Of a DNA stretch of 64,000 bases, positions 37,561-49,609 are shown in pieces. The stretch is from Motacilla alba alba. Taxonomy: Eukaryota > Chordata > Aves > Passeriformes > Motacillidae. Position 1 is the stretch's first letter, and each line of letters opens with the position of its first letter. The stretch is taken from NCBI RefSeq assembly GCF_015832195.1, contig NC_052030.1, forward strand, positions 6,963,439 through 7,027,438, given 5' to 3'. The translations under genes were made by a program, and so were the position numbers. The notes under the pieces are model-generated. The model had not been told where the DNA came from, searched no databases, and saw only the letters and a list, made by a program, of their open reading frames with translations.

Positions 37561-40500
37561 TGGTGACCTGCTCAGAGCAGAATCCAGCTGAAGTTCGTGA
37601 ACACCCATGGAGCGCTGGAGCTCTGGTAGGGTGTGCGGGCGCTGGGTTTTGTTCGGACAGCTCGGAGACTTACCCTGTGCAGATCCCTTTATTCGGATGC
37701 TTTCAGCCAGCGAGACTGCCAAGCCTCAGGCTTGTGATAAATGTAAGCACTGGGCAGAAGCCTGCCTTTTTTTTTTCTTTTTTTTTTTTCTCCCAGCCAT
37801 GCCTCGGTGTTGCTGTGTGTCCGCACCAGGGTTTTTCAGCTCGGCAGCAGCTCCCTGTGGTGCCAGGCGCTCTCGCGTGCTGGGCAGGCAAGGCAGGGGC
37901 CTGCTGCTCATGAAGCTGCCTGGGCTTAAATCCTCGTCAAGGCAGTGTGGCTTGGAACCCAATTCACTCATGTTCTTCAGCGTTGAAACACATTCACACA
38001 AGGGTTGGCTACATTTTTTCTGAATCTTTAATTAGAGTGTGCAGATATCTGCGTGGAGCTTTGGCTCATTTGGCTTCGGTCTGGTAGAATTATCTCCCAG
38101 GGAAGACTTATGTCAGGCTCCAGTTTAATCATAGTAAATCCAAACCTAAGCACTAACAGATTTTTATTGTATAATGCATCATTTTGGTTTTTGAGAGGCT
38201 ACAGGATCAAATGCTCATGTAAATAGGGCTATGTACACCCCAGTGATAAAAATACCTTCATTAAATAAGGTTACAGCTGGTTACAGAATTATACCGTGGG
38301 AGGTACTAAAGCTGCTTGTTTAACTGCAGCTCCAGGCCTTCCTGGTTCTGCTAAATGGTTGATTTTCGTCAAGGATTCTACAGTACTTTCAGACTCAAGT
38401 CATTTTTTTAAACCAATCCAGGAAGTAGAGATTGTGCTTTAGGTTACAGAGCTGTCACCACTGCCTGAGCAAACATGGCCAGGTGATAAGTCCTAGCAGG
38501 GCAGGATAGCGAATCACCATTCACCACAGTGTGCAAACAGTGGCAGTGGAATGTGTTACTTACCCCAGATCAATTTGTTTTCTGCTGCTTGTGGTCTACC
38601 AGTTGTGGCTTAGGTTGTGCCTGCTTGAAATCCTAATCTTGACTTTTGGATGTTATTGGCAGAAGCAGTTAATGTGCAAAGTTGTTAAATGGCTTATAAA
38701 TACACAGAGTATCTGACCACTGTGCTTTGGGGCAGGGATTGTTTAGAAAGTCAAGTCTTGAGCAGATAACTGCATACTACAATATTCTTGACAACCAATG
38801 GCTTTTCAAGTTTGAAACAAAGAAATGCAAATATCAAACTTGTTCTTGGTCTGACAGAGTATCACACATGGAGTGTTGGTCTCTGCCCCTTGCAGAGGAA
38901 TTGTGCAGTTCAGTTCTCAGGACAGATCTGGTTTCATTCATGTGGAATACCTAATGGCAGACATCAGATGAGTTATTCCCCTTGCTGCTTTGCTAATGTG
39001 CTTGAATTGATTTTAAAGATTTTTTTTGTTTTCCTATTGTATCTTGCCAGCAGTACAGTTTCCAGTGAATCAAAAGTATCCTGTGAAGTAGCAATAGAAC
39101 TTGTTACTGGCCTGTTGTTTCACTTTTAATGCCTTGCTGAGGAATTAGCAGCTTGAGGAATGTGCAGAGCCTCATTGTCTAATGGAAATCATGTGTTCAG
39201 CAAAGCAAAATGGAGGCAGGAGGGCTTTGTACAGCCAGTCTTGCTGTGAGAAACAGGTGTGGGAAGCAGCAATTTTCTGTGAACAAATTACTTTGTCCCA
39301 AACTGAATAAAAATTCTTTTCCATTAAAAATTTGCCCTCAGATAAACAAGTTTAATACTGGAAGGAGTGGGGTGTGGTGTGAATAAAATACACTCTGAGG
39401 TGGAGTGACGTAGAAAAGGATTTGCATGAATGGGGTGGAGGACCAGTGCAGAGAGGGCCCAGGCTAACGTGGGAAGGTTTGGGCAGGGTTTGTGCTGATG
39501 GGGCAGGGTTGGTGCTGGAGGTGGGAGGTCTGTAGCACTAAACCTGGGAGAGCAGAGAGAGGGGGAGATCCCTGTCCTCAGGAGGAACCGGGTCAGCTCT
39601 CTGGGTGCTTGTGTGCACTGTGACAAGTGGAAGAGAGATGAAAGTGGCATGAGGGGAGAGAGTGCTGAAAAGATGAAAGGATAAAAAAAACACTCCAGGC
39701 TGAAAAATAAAAATTTTACTGGAGAGACCTGATGTGACCTAGTTTCAAGCAGAAAATAATTCTCAATGTGCACTGCAGAAGGTTGGAGTCTTTCTAGGAT
39801 GTTGTTGCAGGGGTGATTTTTTAGTCATTTGATATAAATGGGATTGATAAAATGCAAATTTTGTAGGTGTTATCACAGGGCCTTTTAGATACAAAGCATT
39901 TTCTTTCTTTAATGGTCAGTCAGCACCTTTTCTTCTTTTCCTGGGTATCCTTCCTTGTTATTTTTTCTTGTCAAAAACCATACTGTTATACCCTACAGGT
40001 TTTTCTGTTGCTCATTGCTTTTTTTTCCCCCAGTAATTAATTCAGGTGGCTGGCACTAAGTGGCAAATTTACTTTTGTCAAGTTACGCCCTTTAACCCAT
40101 AACATTAACTTTTTTTTAAATGCAGGTTTTTTTTTTTTTTTTACTTTTCAAAGGTTTGAATCAGTTTCATGATACAAGTGGCTAAACTGTCAGTTCTTCA
40201 GCTATGTCTGGAATAAGGCAAGACTACATATCTGTAAAATTCCCCTGCCTCTCAGTCTCCCCCTATCTAAAAATGACTCTTTCAATGTGTTTGTTTAGAC
40301 GGGAACCACTGGCTCTTATCAACCTCAAAAAGAAACATGAAGAAACTGGGGAAGAAGAGCTTGCCTCTCGCTTAGATCACTGCAAAGCAAAAGCCACCAG
40401 GCACATATTCCTGATCCGTCATTCCCAGTACCACCTGGATGGCCGGGCTGATAAAGACAGAACGCTGACCCCACTGGGTAGGTATCACTAGCAGCATCGT

Positions 40501-43500
40501 GCTTTGCATTTTGAGGAAATGATTTTTTTCCCTGATGAGGTCAGTAACTCAGCACTGGGTCTTGCTGCCAAACCTCAGTCTACTTTCTGTATTCCTTTGT
40601 GGCAGAAAGATGTCATGAATAAGTTTGTTTTCTTCAGTTTTGATCCAAACATTACTGTGTGATTTAGAGAGTTATAAACACACTCAGTTGTAAAGACACT
40701 TGTCAAAGGGAACTCCAAATTATCTTAAGGTTCCTGTAGCAAACTTTTGTGCCAGCTGATGTAATTCCTAAGGGCTGGGGCTTTTAAACTTCACTGAGAT
40801 GGATTTTTCTTATGTTTCTCTTAATTTAATCTGCTGATTTATTAAAAAGGAAAAGTCTCTGACTTTCAGCTGGAGTGTTTGTAATTAAATGCATTGCACT
40901 TTTGCTGCTGTCACTGTTTCTGAGAGTACTGCTAATCACCTACATGAAATGAGGATAACCTTTGTGTTAATCTTCACTCACTGATCCTGTGACTAGGTCT
41001 CAGATGCTAATTAGTATTACTTTTAATAATGTACTTGAAAAGCAGTGAACACTTCCTTCATGATATATTTGCCAACACTGTTTTCAGAGGGGGAAGAATT
41101 ATTACTGTGGACTTTTTTCCCACCCACATCTCAATTATTGGTGTGCAAACAGGAGTGAAATGCTAATTGCAGGCCTCAAGTGCTATCTTTAACTGGTAAC
41201 AAAGCAAAATGTTAATCCTGTCTCATCCTGTGCCTTAAGTAAGTGACTTAACCTGTCTGGTGTCTTTTCACCTGCCTGCCTGAAAGGTGGGCTGAACCTT
41301 CCTGAGGCTGCCCAGGTGCTGTGAACTGTGCCAAGCTGGTGTTGCCTTTGTGAACAGCAGCACACTTTCAGGCCTGAGGGGGATTGTTGCTTCCTGGGGA
41401 TGGGGCTGGCAGGGATATTGAGTACTTCAGTGAAAGTTGCTGAGTAAGTTTGGGGTTTTGGATTTTTTTTTCCTAATTGAAACAAAGAATTTTTTTTCCT
41501 ACTGATGCAAGTATGGCTTGAAATTGTTCAACCAGTAAGCTTGGCCTGAGTAGTGGCTCTGATGAAAATGTTTTCCAGTTGCTTTTTGAAAGGAAAAAGT
41601 CCAGCATCGATGTAGACCTTTTATGTCTGCTGGACAACTCTCTTGGTAGTTTCTGTGAGGTTCCAGTGTCACCAGTTTATATAATGAATGTGCTTTTTAA
41701 AAAGGTCGAGAGCAGGCTGAACTGACTGGACGCAGGCTGGCAAGCTTGGGATTAAAATTTGATCAGATTATCCACTCCTCCATGACTAGAGCAACTGAAA
41801 CAACTGAAATCATCAGCAAACATCTCCCAGGTAGGAGACTTCCCTAAATTTTTCATTGTCTTCTGATCCTTAAAACTGCTTCCAGTAGAATTCTAAGCTT
41901 GTCCTTAAGGATGAGATGTTATTTAGCCATTTCCCAGCCCTGTGTGAATGTCTGTATTTATAAAGAAACCTACAGCTGTAATTCTGCTTGTTTCCAGTTT
42001 ATCTTTAAAAGTACAAATACACTTTTCCAAAGTGAAACAGGCTTCTCGTCAGTTGGAATAAATTGTCTTGCTGATGGCAAAACAGTTTTGTTGGGGAGAT
42101 TACTGTTGGGGAGTAAGCCTTCCTCAAAGAAAGACCGTGAAAAATGTATTGATTGGAGAGTTGTGGGGCTGTTTGTAATGGCATGTGAGCAACTTGTTTC
42201 TGAATGTGTACCTAATATTCCAGGAGTCAAAAAAATCAGTACTGATCTGCTGAGAGAGGGAGCACCTATAGAACCAGACCCTCCAGTCTCCCACTGGAAA
42301 CCAGAAGCTGTGGTAAGTTTTTCTTTGAAGTTTTTTTTTTTATTATTATTATTTATGGTTTGGGTTTTTTTTCAGTATACTCTGTATGGACAGTAGCGAT
42401 AACTTGCAGTGTTTGAGCTGATGTTTGTTATCGCAGCCCTTAGATAACTGCATTCTTTCCTCCTCAGTAAGTGTGCAGAACAGTTAAATAACCTGCAGTC
42501 CTTGAGCGTTAGTTCAGCCCAAGCGTGCAGCCAGTGAGCAGGAGCTGGTGAGGAGGTGAGGCGTGCGGGCAGTGCTGCTCTGAGCTGTGTGTAACTGTGA
42601 CCTCGGTGCCCTCAGCAGTATTACGAAGATGGAGCTCGGATTGAGGCTGCTTTTCGAAACTTCATTCATAGAGCTGATGCCAAGCAGGAGGAGGACAGCT
42701 ACGAGATCTTCGTGTGCCACGCCAACGTCATCCGCTACATCGTCTGCAGGTACGGCCCGGCTGCCCTGCTCTCCTGGGGCTGCTCCAGGGAGCCTTCACT
42801 CTAACACGGCTGGCTTGTGCCACCACTGAGGGAGCAGATGTGTTGATTTCACTTCTTTGAAGTGTTGGAGATCAGTGCCTGCATTGTGAGCAGCTGCTTC
42901 TGCAGCTTCATCGAGGTACATTTGATAATTAGAACACTTTAATTCTAAAGCAAAAATGGCTAAGTCAGTGAAACTTAACCTTTTCTGTACATCTGGACAG
43001 TTACTTAAATTCCTGTATGCTTCTGCTTCCATAAACCTGAGGGTAGTGCCTGTTGGGAAAGATTACAAATGGATGCATTATTGGATGCATCTCTTTGAGG
43101 TGACATGAATTTAAGCTTACATAATTAAAGATTGATTCCGTTTTGGGAATTCTTTACTAATGGATATTTTTGAGTTATGTTGAAGTTGCATTAGTGTGTT
43201 TTTGCAGTACCATCCAGTATTGGATTAAAGGGAGAGGGAGAGTGGATCTTTCCAATAACATCAAGGTTGTTCATAAAGGAGAAAACAGTTCTGGATATTT
43301 GCCTGTCTCTGTATCCAGTCAGCTGAGTCTATTTTATTCCTCTTGCCCATCAACAAAGCACTGTCTGTAAGATAGTTTGTTGTGAGCAGGACAGATGTGA
43401 TTAAACTTTAATCTGATCAATACCTACAGCAGTTTCAGTTAGCTTTTTTTAGCTGAGCTAGGTAAATACTAGCCTGTCTGCTCTGTGGGCTGCTTTAGAG

Positions 43501-44703
43501 CTTTTCAAAATTGCTATACTTATTGATCAGGTAAACAGGCTATTCCTTCCTGTGCTAAAAAATACCACGTTGTTCCTGCCAAGGCTTATCTGAAATACTT
43601 ACATACCTTTTCTCTTTGCTGTTGCCTTCCTCTTCATTTTTGTATCTCTTCTGTGCCTTTGATTGCAGTCAATCTGATAGTACAATTGAACACAATCCAT
43701 GTAACATGTCCTTCAAATCTAGCTTGGCTGCAGCTGGTATTTAATTTTTTGGGCTTTCTACAAGACTGTCATAAGAGCCAAAACCAAGTTATTCCTCAGT
43801 ATCAGAGGCAAAAGCTGTTTGATGCAACATGGTATTTTTTCCAGCTGTTTAATACAAGTGATGGAGCTCCTGAGGCTGTTGAGTTAGGAAATTCCGAATG
43901 GCTGCAGGCCAGCTGTGATGCTGTGTTTCTGTGGAAGGCACAGGGTACTTGTCGTTGTCCATCCTGGGGAATGATGTAGCCGATGCAAAGTAGTTCCAGT
44001 GAATTTCTTCCCTAGGGACGTGCAGGCCACTGGAGGCGCTGCCTTGCTGTGCAGGTGTGGCCGAAATGGAGTGTGACAGTCACTGTTTGCCACATCCAGG
44101 TCCTCTCTGCTCGGCCAGTCCTTGGGTGCTGAGCCAGCTCTGCCTGTCCCACCTGCACAGCTTCTGTGGTGCTGCAGCCTGGCTGGGCCATGCCCTGCCC
44201 TGTCTGTGAGGGGCTGCTCAGAGCACTCCTGGCAGCCTCACTGTTGGAGCTGCTGCCTTCTGTGCACTTGAACTAATCCTGTCAGCAGTAATCACACCCA
44301 TCTGCTGGACTCTGCTTCGCCAAGGGCACTCTTGGCCCCGCTCCAGTTACCAACGCTGCGGTTTTACAGCTTTTCCACAAGAAAAGGCTTTTATCCAAGG
44401 CTGACTGGGGGCATTGGTATGCAAGCTGCACAATGCCCACTAATTTTGAGTTTCCCCTTCCTTCTCCCCCTATCTGGGACAGAAGGTGATGCTGTGAGGG
44501 CTTGTTCATCTCACTGTTCATAAATTACTAATCTATGTGTTTCTGTCACCAGAGCACTGCAGTTCCCCCCGGAAGGTTGGCTGCGACTGTCTCTCAACAA
44601 CGGCAGCATCACGCACTTGGTGATACGGCCCAACGGCAGAGTGGCCCTTCGAACACTGGGTGACACAGGTTTCATGCCTCCCGACAAAATCACACGCACT
44701 TGA
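37086..44703 (+). CDS. PGAM5: PGAM5 mitochondrial Ser/Thr/His protein phosphatase, complete
   Basis: PGAM5 is a phosphoglycerate-mutase-fold enzyme that works as a protein phosphatase, anchored in mitochondrial membranes; it acts in mitophagy (FUNDC1), fission (DRP1), necrosis signalling and KEAP1-NRF2 tethering. Coding exons are 37086-37339, 40299-40477, 41705-41830, 42224-42312, 42616-42749 and 44553-44703, joined in frame to 310 aa plus TGA. Visible are an N-terminal membrane span (about 7-28), the assembly motif WDSNWD (79-84), a KEAP1-type ETGE (100-103), the RHSQ phosphohistidine loop with His126, SSMTRA, and the second catalytic His251 in CHANVIRY. Human PGAM5 is 289 aa; the extra 21 residues are in the exon 1 linker. 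The gene converges on ANKLE2, as in human. Confidence 0.97.
37340..40298 (+). other. PGAM5: PGAM5 intron 1
   Basis: A 3-kb GT-AG intron. The first 220 bp remain in the CpG island. It contains T-rich tracts near 37765-37793 and 40125-40142. The region 39380-39770 is purine-rich. No extra exon was recognised. Confidence 0.8.
40299..40477 (+). CDS. PGAM5: PGAM5 exon 2: ETGE motif and RHSQ catalytic loop
   Basis: Encodes [20 protein letters not shown], then [20 protein letters not shown] and [19 protein letters not shown]. It contains the catalytic His126 and the KEAP1-binding-type motif. The acceptor is tttgtttag; the donor is CTGG|GTAGGT. Confidence 0.97.
40478..41704 (+). other. PGAM5: PGAM5 intron 2
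   Basis: A/T-rich GT-AG intron of 1.2 kb. Nothing further was recognised. Confidence 0.8.
41705..41830 (+). CDS. PGAM5: PGAM5 exon 3: SSMTRA segment
   Basis: Encodes [20 protein letters not shown], then [21 protein letters not shown]. The SSMTRA arginine belongs to the phosphate pocket of the fold. Donor CCCAG|GTAGGA. Phases match on both sides. Confidence 0.97.
41831..42223 (+). other. PGAM5: PGAM5 intron 3
   Basis: 393-nt GT-AG intron. No repeat or embedded RNA was recognised. Confidence 0.8.
42224..42312 (+). CDS. PGAM5: PGAM5 exon 4: [15 protein letters not shown] segment
   Basis: Encodes [20 protein letters not shown] and VSHWKPEAV, almost identical to human. The acceptor is atattccag; the donor is GTG|GTAAGT. 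Confidence 0.97.
42313..42615 (+). other. PGAM5: PGAM5 intron 4
   Basis: 303-nt GT-AG intron with a T-rich part and an ATT run near 42338-42352. Confidence 0.8.
42616..42749 (+). CDS. PGAM5: PGAM5 exon 5: catalytic CHANVIRY
   Basis: Encodes [20 protein letters not shown] and [20 protein letters not shown], with the second catalytic His251. The acceptor is a tandem ctcagCAG; using the upstream AG keeps Gln217, as in human. The donor is TGCAG|GTACGG. Confidence 0.96.
42750..44552 (+). other. PGAM5: PGAM5 intron 5
   Basis: 1.8-kb GT-AG intron. The last 600 bp are G/C-richer but contain no recognised exon. Confidence 0.8.
44553..44703 (+). CDS. PGAM5: PGAM5 exon 6: C terminus
   Basis: Encodes [20 protein letters not shown], then [20 protein letters not shown] and MPPDKITRT with stop TGA. 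This is the dodecamer-forming phosphatase's conserved C-terminal strand and tail. The acceptor is ctgtcaccag. Confidence 0.97.
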
Positions 44704-46190
44704 GTGAGCCAAATGGATACAGGGCTGTCCAGGAGCTGCCTCTAGTCTCTTTGCACTAGCACATTCTGCTACAGTACCACTAGATTTTTATTACGTTGGG
44801 GTGTGATGCTGTCTTAAAATGTCCTTTAGCTCCATTCCTCCTTCATATTCATATCTGCCTTTCAGTCCAGAAACGAAGAAACCTTTGTAAGCCTGAACAC
44901 GTCCAGTCCTTAAGTATTCCCCAAAACTCTAAGCTGAGCGTGGAATACAGGTTGGATGTCTGCTCAGCAGTTGCAAGAGCACTGACTTTTCCCTCACCCC
45001 GCTGTGAATTTCTCTAACCAAAGCTTGCTCCTGTGGATATTTTTCTTGTGCAGGAAAGCGACTGGTGTGGTAACAGCCTTGTATCACACTGCAGCTGAAA
45101 CAAAAGATGAGCCAGCTTGTTCCAGCTCCTGCAGAAGTGACAAACAGGGAATTCTGCTGTCCAAAGGACAAAGGGATAAAGCTTCAGTTTTTGTAAGCTG
45201 TTGAGTGTGTATGTTGATGTTGTGTCAGTGTTCCCCTCTGCCCCCAAAAAAGCCCATGTAAACTGTGCCTGGAGGTTATGAGCATAAAGGAAAGAGGGTA
45301 AAAAAACCATTTGCCTCAGAGCTGTGGTGCTAGAACTAACTGCTGCTTATATTAAGTGTTCCACCATCCTCAGGATGTCTTTTAAGATGTTCTTTAAGAA
45401 TATTTTTCAGTCTTGTAAAGCCTTTAACCAAAACATGGTCTGGAGAAGGCTGTTGGGATGAGACTGTAGCAGTAAGATGGGAGGAAAGGAAAGCAGCAAC
45501 CTCCTCAAAGTGCTTTCAGTTACTGACGTATTTTTGAGTGCTCTTTCCCATTGATTTGTGTTTGTTGATACCTTACTTTCAGAGTAGAGCAATACCACCG
45601 CTGAGTTCAGGGTAGTGATGGTGCAGGTCAGAGGTGCTGCAGCACTGGAGCAAACTGCTGTTGCCAGAATGGTGAGCAGGTGGCCATGGGATGGCTTGTC
45701 TAGGGTGGAGTGTACAGGACAGGCATGGGGCAGAATGCTTCAAGGGCCTCCTCCTCTGATGCTGCTGGGCCTGTGCGAGGGGAGGCCGCAGGAGCATTCT
45801 GAAGCTTGCCGGCTGCCCTGAGCCAATGTAGGAACTTGGCTCGGTTTATAGTGGGACAGCAGACATAACTAAGTTGTTTGACAGGTTGTCTGATCAATAA
45901 CGATGTTGATGAGATGCTGAACTTACTCCTATCAGAGCTGTATGAAGCATAATCAGGGCACACAGCCTATGGAGAAGAGGATTTAAGGGCTTGATATGGA
46001 ACTGCTGCTACATCAGGATAAGTTCAAGGAACAGGGTAGGGAACAAACTGATTATTGTGTAGTGTAAGATGTGGGGGGCAAGAGGAAACCATCATGACGT
46101 ATCTCTCATTGTACAATGAGAATAATTTATCAGTTTTTGTCTATTAACTTTTTTAAAGTTTTGAATAAAAGACTTTGTCTGTCTGTCTTT
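44704..46190 (+). other. PGAM5: PGAM5 3' UTR (inferred)
   Basis: Runs from the TGA to the first AATAAA noticed downstream (46164-46169), giving about 1.5 kb. It contains an 18-bp perfect palindrome near its end (46104-46121). No protein-like frame is present. Confidence 0.55.
46164..46169 (+). terminator. PGAM5: Poly(A) signal AATAAA for PGAM5
   Basis: Canonical AATAAA followed within 15-30 nt by a T/G-rich stretch (ctttgtctgtctgtctttcc), the usual arrangement of a cleavage and polyadenylation site. Confidence 0.6.
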
Positions 46191-46834
46191 CCTGTCTCTT
46201 CAGCTGAATGGCTGCATGGGCAGCTGTAGCAGGTGTGGCTGGAGCTCTGCAGGGACTGCTGGTGCAGGACCTGGTGTGTCCCAAACTGCTCAGGGCAACA
46301 GCTCTTTCACCAACCCCCTGGAATGTAGACTGGAGGTGGGAGCCAGAGCAGTTAATTGTCATCAGCCTCAGAGCTGCCCGAGAGCAGAACTGCTGTAGCC
46401 CAAGCACAGCCCTTTGCTGTGTCACCACCCCGAGGAACCAGCACCTGTGAGATGAAAATTCTGTGATTTTTAGTGTTGTGTGGGTGCACATCTCCTTCTA
46501 CATCCCCTGTGTCAGTGCACGAGCTCTTGGTGAGCAACCAGAGGACACAACACCTCTTTGCACAGGTACAGAAATTAACAATAGTTTTGGTGACACTTGA
46601 GGTGGGTGTGGAAAGTGTGAAATTTAAAATTATGTCTTTTTTACCACAGTCTGAGTTCCTGTCTCTTCAACACCGTCAGATTCTTCTTTAAAGTCTTTGG
46701 TGGTGTAGTCCATTGTCACATTGTCACCAAGACACACAAAAGCTGCAGTATTGTACAAGCAAGGCCTGGACAAGCCAGTGAGTTGCCCTGTCATGCCCAG
46801 CTCCTTCTCCCCACATCCCATATTCAACACAGCT
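46191..46834. other. Gap between convergent PGAM5 and ANKLE2 3' ends
   Basis: About 0.65 kb with no recognised gene. Short frames on both strands overlap and look unrelated to any family. Confidence 0.4.
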
Positions 46835-49609
46835 ATTCATTTCAGCTATTCGTTTGCTTTTAATAGAAAGTGGGATACTTCTGTATTTTTAACATGACAC
46901 TTTGCTAATTAAAAAACAACCAACAAAAACACAGCTATTTTGCACCTTTAAAAGTGAACTTTTGGCCAAGAAAACACAATTCAAGCACTATCACTCTGAT
47001 TTAGTGTCTCCACAGGCTCAGTGTTGAAGGGCTTTCTTCACAAAATCACAAATGATCCAATTGCTGCATAAATTGCTATTTTTGTCATAGCTGAAGTAAC
47101 ATTGTTAGAAAAATGACCTCTTAAGTGAAGTACAACTGGACTAATGCACATTATATAACACAGTTAAAAAAATACTCTCCTGACTGGACCAAAACAACAT
47201 TACAAAGTGAAAGGCAAGGGTGTGGTGGGTGTGTGGGGGGTGTCTGGCTACATGTACATACCAGTAACATACATTTAAATATTAAAAAAATTAAGTGAAG
47301 CATAATAAAAGTAAAAAGGACATAGAACTAGAGTGTCAGTCTCAGTCTCCTGGCTCAGTAACAACCTCTTAGCAAAAGGGCAACGCTGCTGTACCACGGC
47401 TCTGAAGGACCAGGGTGGAGAACAGCAGCTGCACCCACAGCAACTTACCCCAGCAGTTTGGCTCTAACATGGTATTAGGCAATTACATCAGCTGATCAAT
47501 TTCTCCAGAATGATAAAGATGTAATTTACAATAAATTATTGAAAAAACCCAACCACCCAGAAAAAAAAAAAAAAGCCAATCTCAATCCTTTTGGAGTAAA
47601 AATTTATGTATGTGGGATCTTAAAATATTTTGCAACCATGGAGCCTGCTACATAAAAAGAGTTTTTTTTTTAAAGACAACAAAAAACCCTTATGAAATAA
47701 GTCAGTTAGCATACTTAGTAGCAGAAGGTTATGTTTTTGGTTCTGGGTTTTTTTAAAACATATTTCCTGAAGTATGACACCCCCCAGGCCCCTGGTACTT
47801 GTCTGGAATATGATTGAATGAGAGGCATTTATGTAAAGTAGCTCTTCCTAATGACCAGCTCCATAGAACTAGGTTCAATTTTAACAAAGAGCAAAATAAG
47901 CCTTTTTTTTTTTTTTAAGAATAATTTCTAAAAGAGGAGTCTCTCCTCCCATGGAGAGCTATCGCACCAAATAATCCAACTTAAGAGACATTAAAAGACA
48001 TCCTGTTCAGAAAGCCCAGAGAAAAACTGTATTTTATCTGCCCATAGTAAGTGGATGCCACTTTTTTTTAAAAAAAACTTCCAAAAGAACAAAAAATTTA
48101 ATTAAAAAATATATTACAAAAGGCACTACTGAGCTTGCAAAAGCATTAAGTGCAGTGTTTAGGTTTGTACCAATCACGAACCTGTGAGGGTGCACAGTTT
48201 GTGTAGAACAGTCACTGCCCTGTGAGAGCCCCGGGCTCTGGAATGGCCCCCAAGGGGTGGGACCCTCCTGCCTCCCACCGGTGTTTGCTCAACTCGGTGC
48301 CCTTCTCTTCCAGCCCTGCCAGATGGCTCTGAGCTCTCACTGACTGTGTGGCACCAGCCCATCCTAATCCATCCCTTCTCCCCAGCACAGTCCTGCAGAA
48401 CTTCCTTTCTGATCAGATTTATCTTGTAACAGTGGATAGGTCTTTCTTCTTTTTTTTTTTCTTTTTTTTTAACCTAGAGAGCTGTTTCTGGAAGCCTTTC
48501 ATGCAACATTACAAGCACTAGGCTTGATATGGAAAACTCTCTGGAGTTTTGAAAAGCTTTCTTATTCTCAGCATCACACTGTCAAAACAAGTCATTCTCA
48601 CAGAAGGCTGCAGAATAAAATTATTGACTGCTGTTACAAAAACTCATTACCACATCAACACTAGAGACACAGTAAAAGCTCAGATTTCATAAAAATATTT
48701 TGTCCTTAGTCCTCTCTCTTTACAGCTGGGAAATAGCCACCTCCTGGGCCACTGGCTACCATGCTAATATATTACAAACCAGACCATTACGATAAAGTGT
48801 CTTGCTGGTAAATTTGCTGAGATTATTGCTGATGTGCTTTTGTGTAGTAACTAGTCAAATCTGCTAGTGTTAACAGCTTCTCTGGGGAAAAAAATAACCA
48901 GCTAATTTTTAAGCTTTTCTTTTCCTTAAATCTTCCCACTACCACTAAAGGAATCCCAATAGTTTCTACAGTGCCCTGTTTCTAAAGCACTCGGTAGATC
49001 TCAGTGTCTGTAACAGCCTCAGAACAAGCAGAGACTCGAGGGTCTCTGTGCAAATCTGTGCACACACATGGACAGACAGGTGACGGTGGCTGTGGGTATG
49101 AACTGCCCAGCCCAGCTGGCTGCTCCACACTGCAAAGCTTTCCTCGCATTCCCAGGCATGTTTTAGGCTTTTCCCCCTGCAAAGCAGGAGAATGTTTCAC
49201 TTTCTGCCATCAATCTCCTCTCCCACATTCTGTTTGCTGATGATGCATTTCCTCGACTATCCAAGGTCAAGAAAGGCAGTTGAGGGCTGTGTGTTCATTA
49301 CAATGAGGATAAGTAGTGACAGCAATTACCACCACTGCTAAGGACAGTTCAGCCCACCGTGGTACTGGCAACAAGGGTTAATTCAGCTACTGGACAACTG
49401 CACTCCAAACTTCTTGCTTATCACCAGTAACAATCTACCTCGTATGTGGCATTAAGACATATACTCCATTGTTTAAACATACAGTTGTCCTCAATTGAGG
49501 AAAAATAAATAGCTGAGTACAAACCTCATGTCACCTTAGTAACATTGTAGTTTTTCCTCCACTCTAACAATGAGAACAGAACTGAAGTCCCAGCATGAGG
49601 AGCTGCATT
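46835..49609 (-). other. ANKLE2: Candidate ANKLE2 3' UTR
   Basis: Sequence downstream of the ANKLE2 stop on the minus strand: A/T-rich with many homopolymer T runs in transcript sense (for example the 14-A tract near 47562 read as T), typical of a long vertebrate 3' UTR. No separate gene was recognised. The end is uncertain. Confidence 0.4.
46859..46864 (-). terminator. ANKLE2: Possible ATTAAA poly(A) signal for ANKLE2
   Basis: Minus-strand ATTAAA. No minus-strand AATAAA was found between here and the ANKLE2 stop, though another ATTAAA lies near 48102. The choice is uncertain. Confidence 0.3.

Noticed and set aside
36760..37722. 320-codon minus-strand open frame opposite PGAM5 exon 1
   Set aside because: It is made of Arg/Pro/Gly-rich low-complexity sequence, as expected in a stop-poor CpG island, and has no family similarity; PGAM5 on the other strand explains the region.
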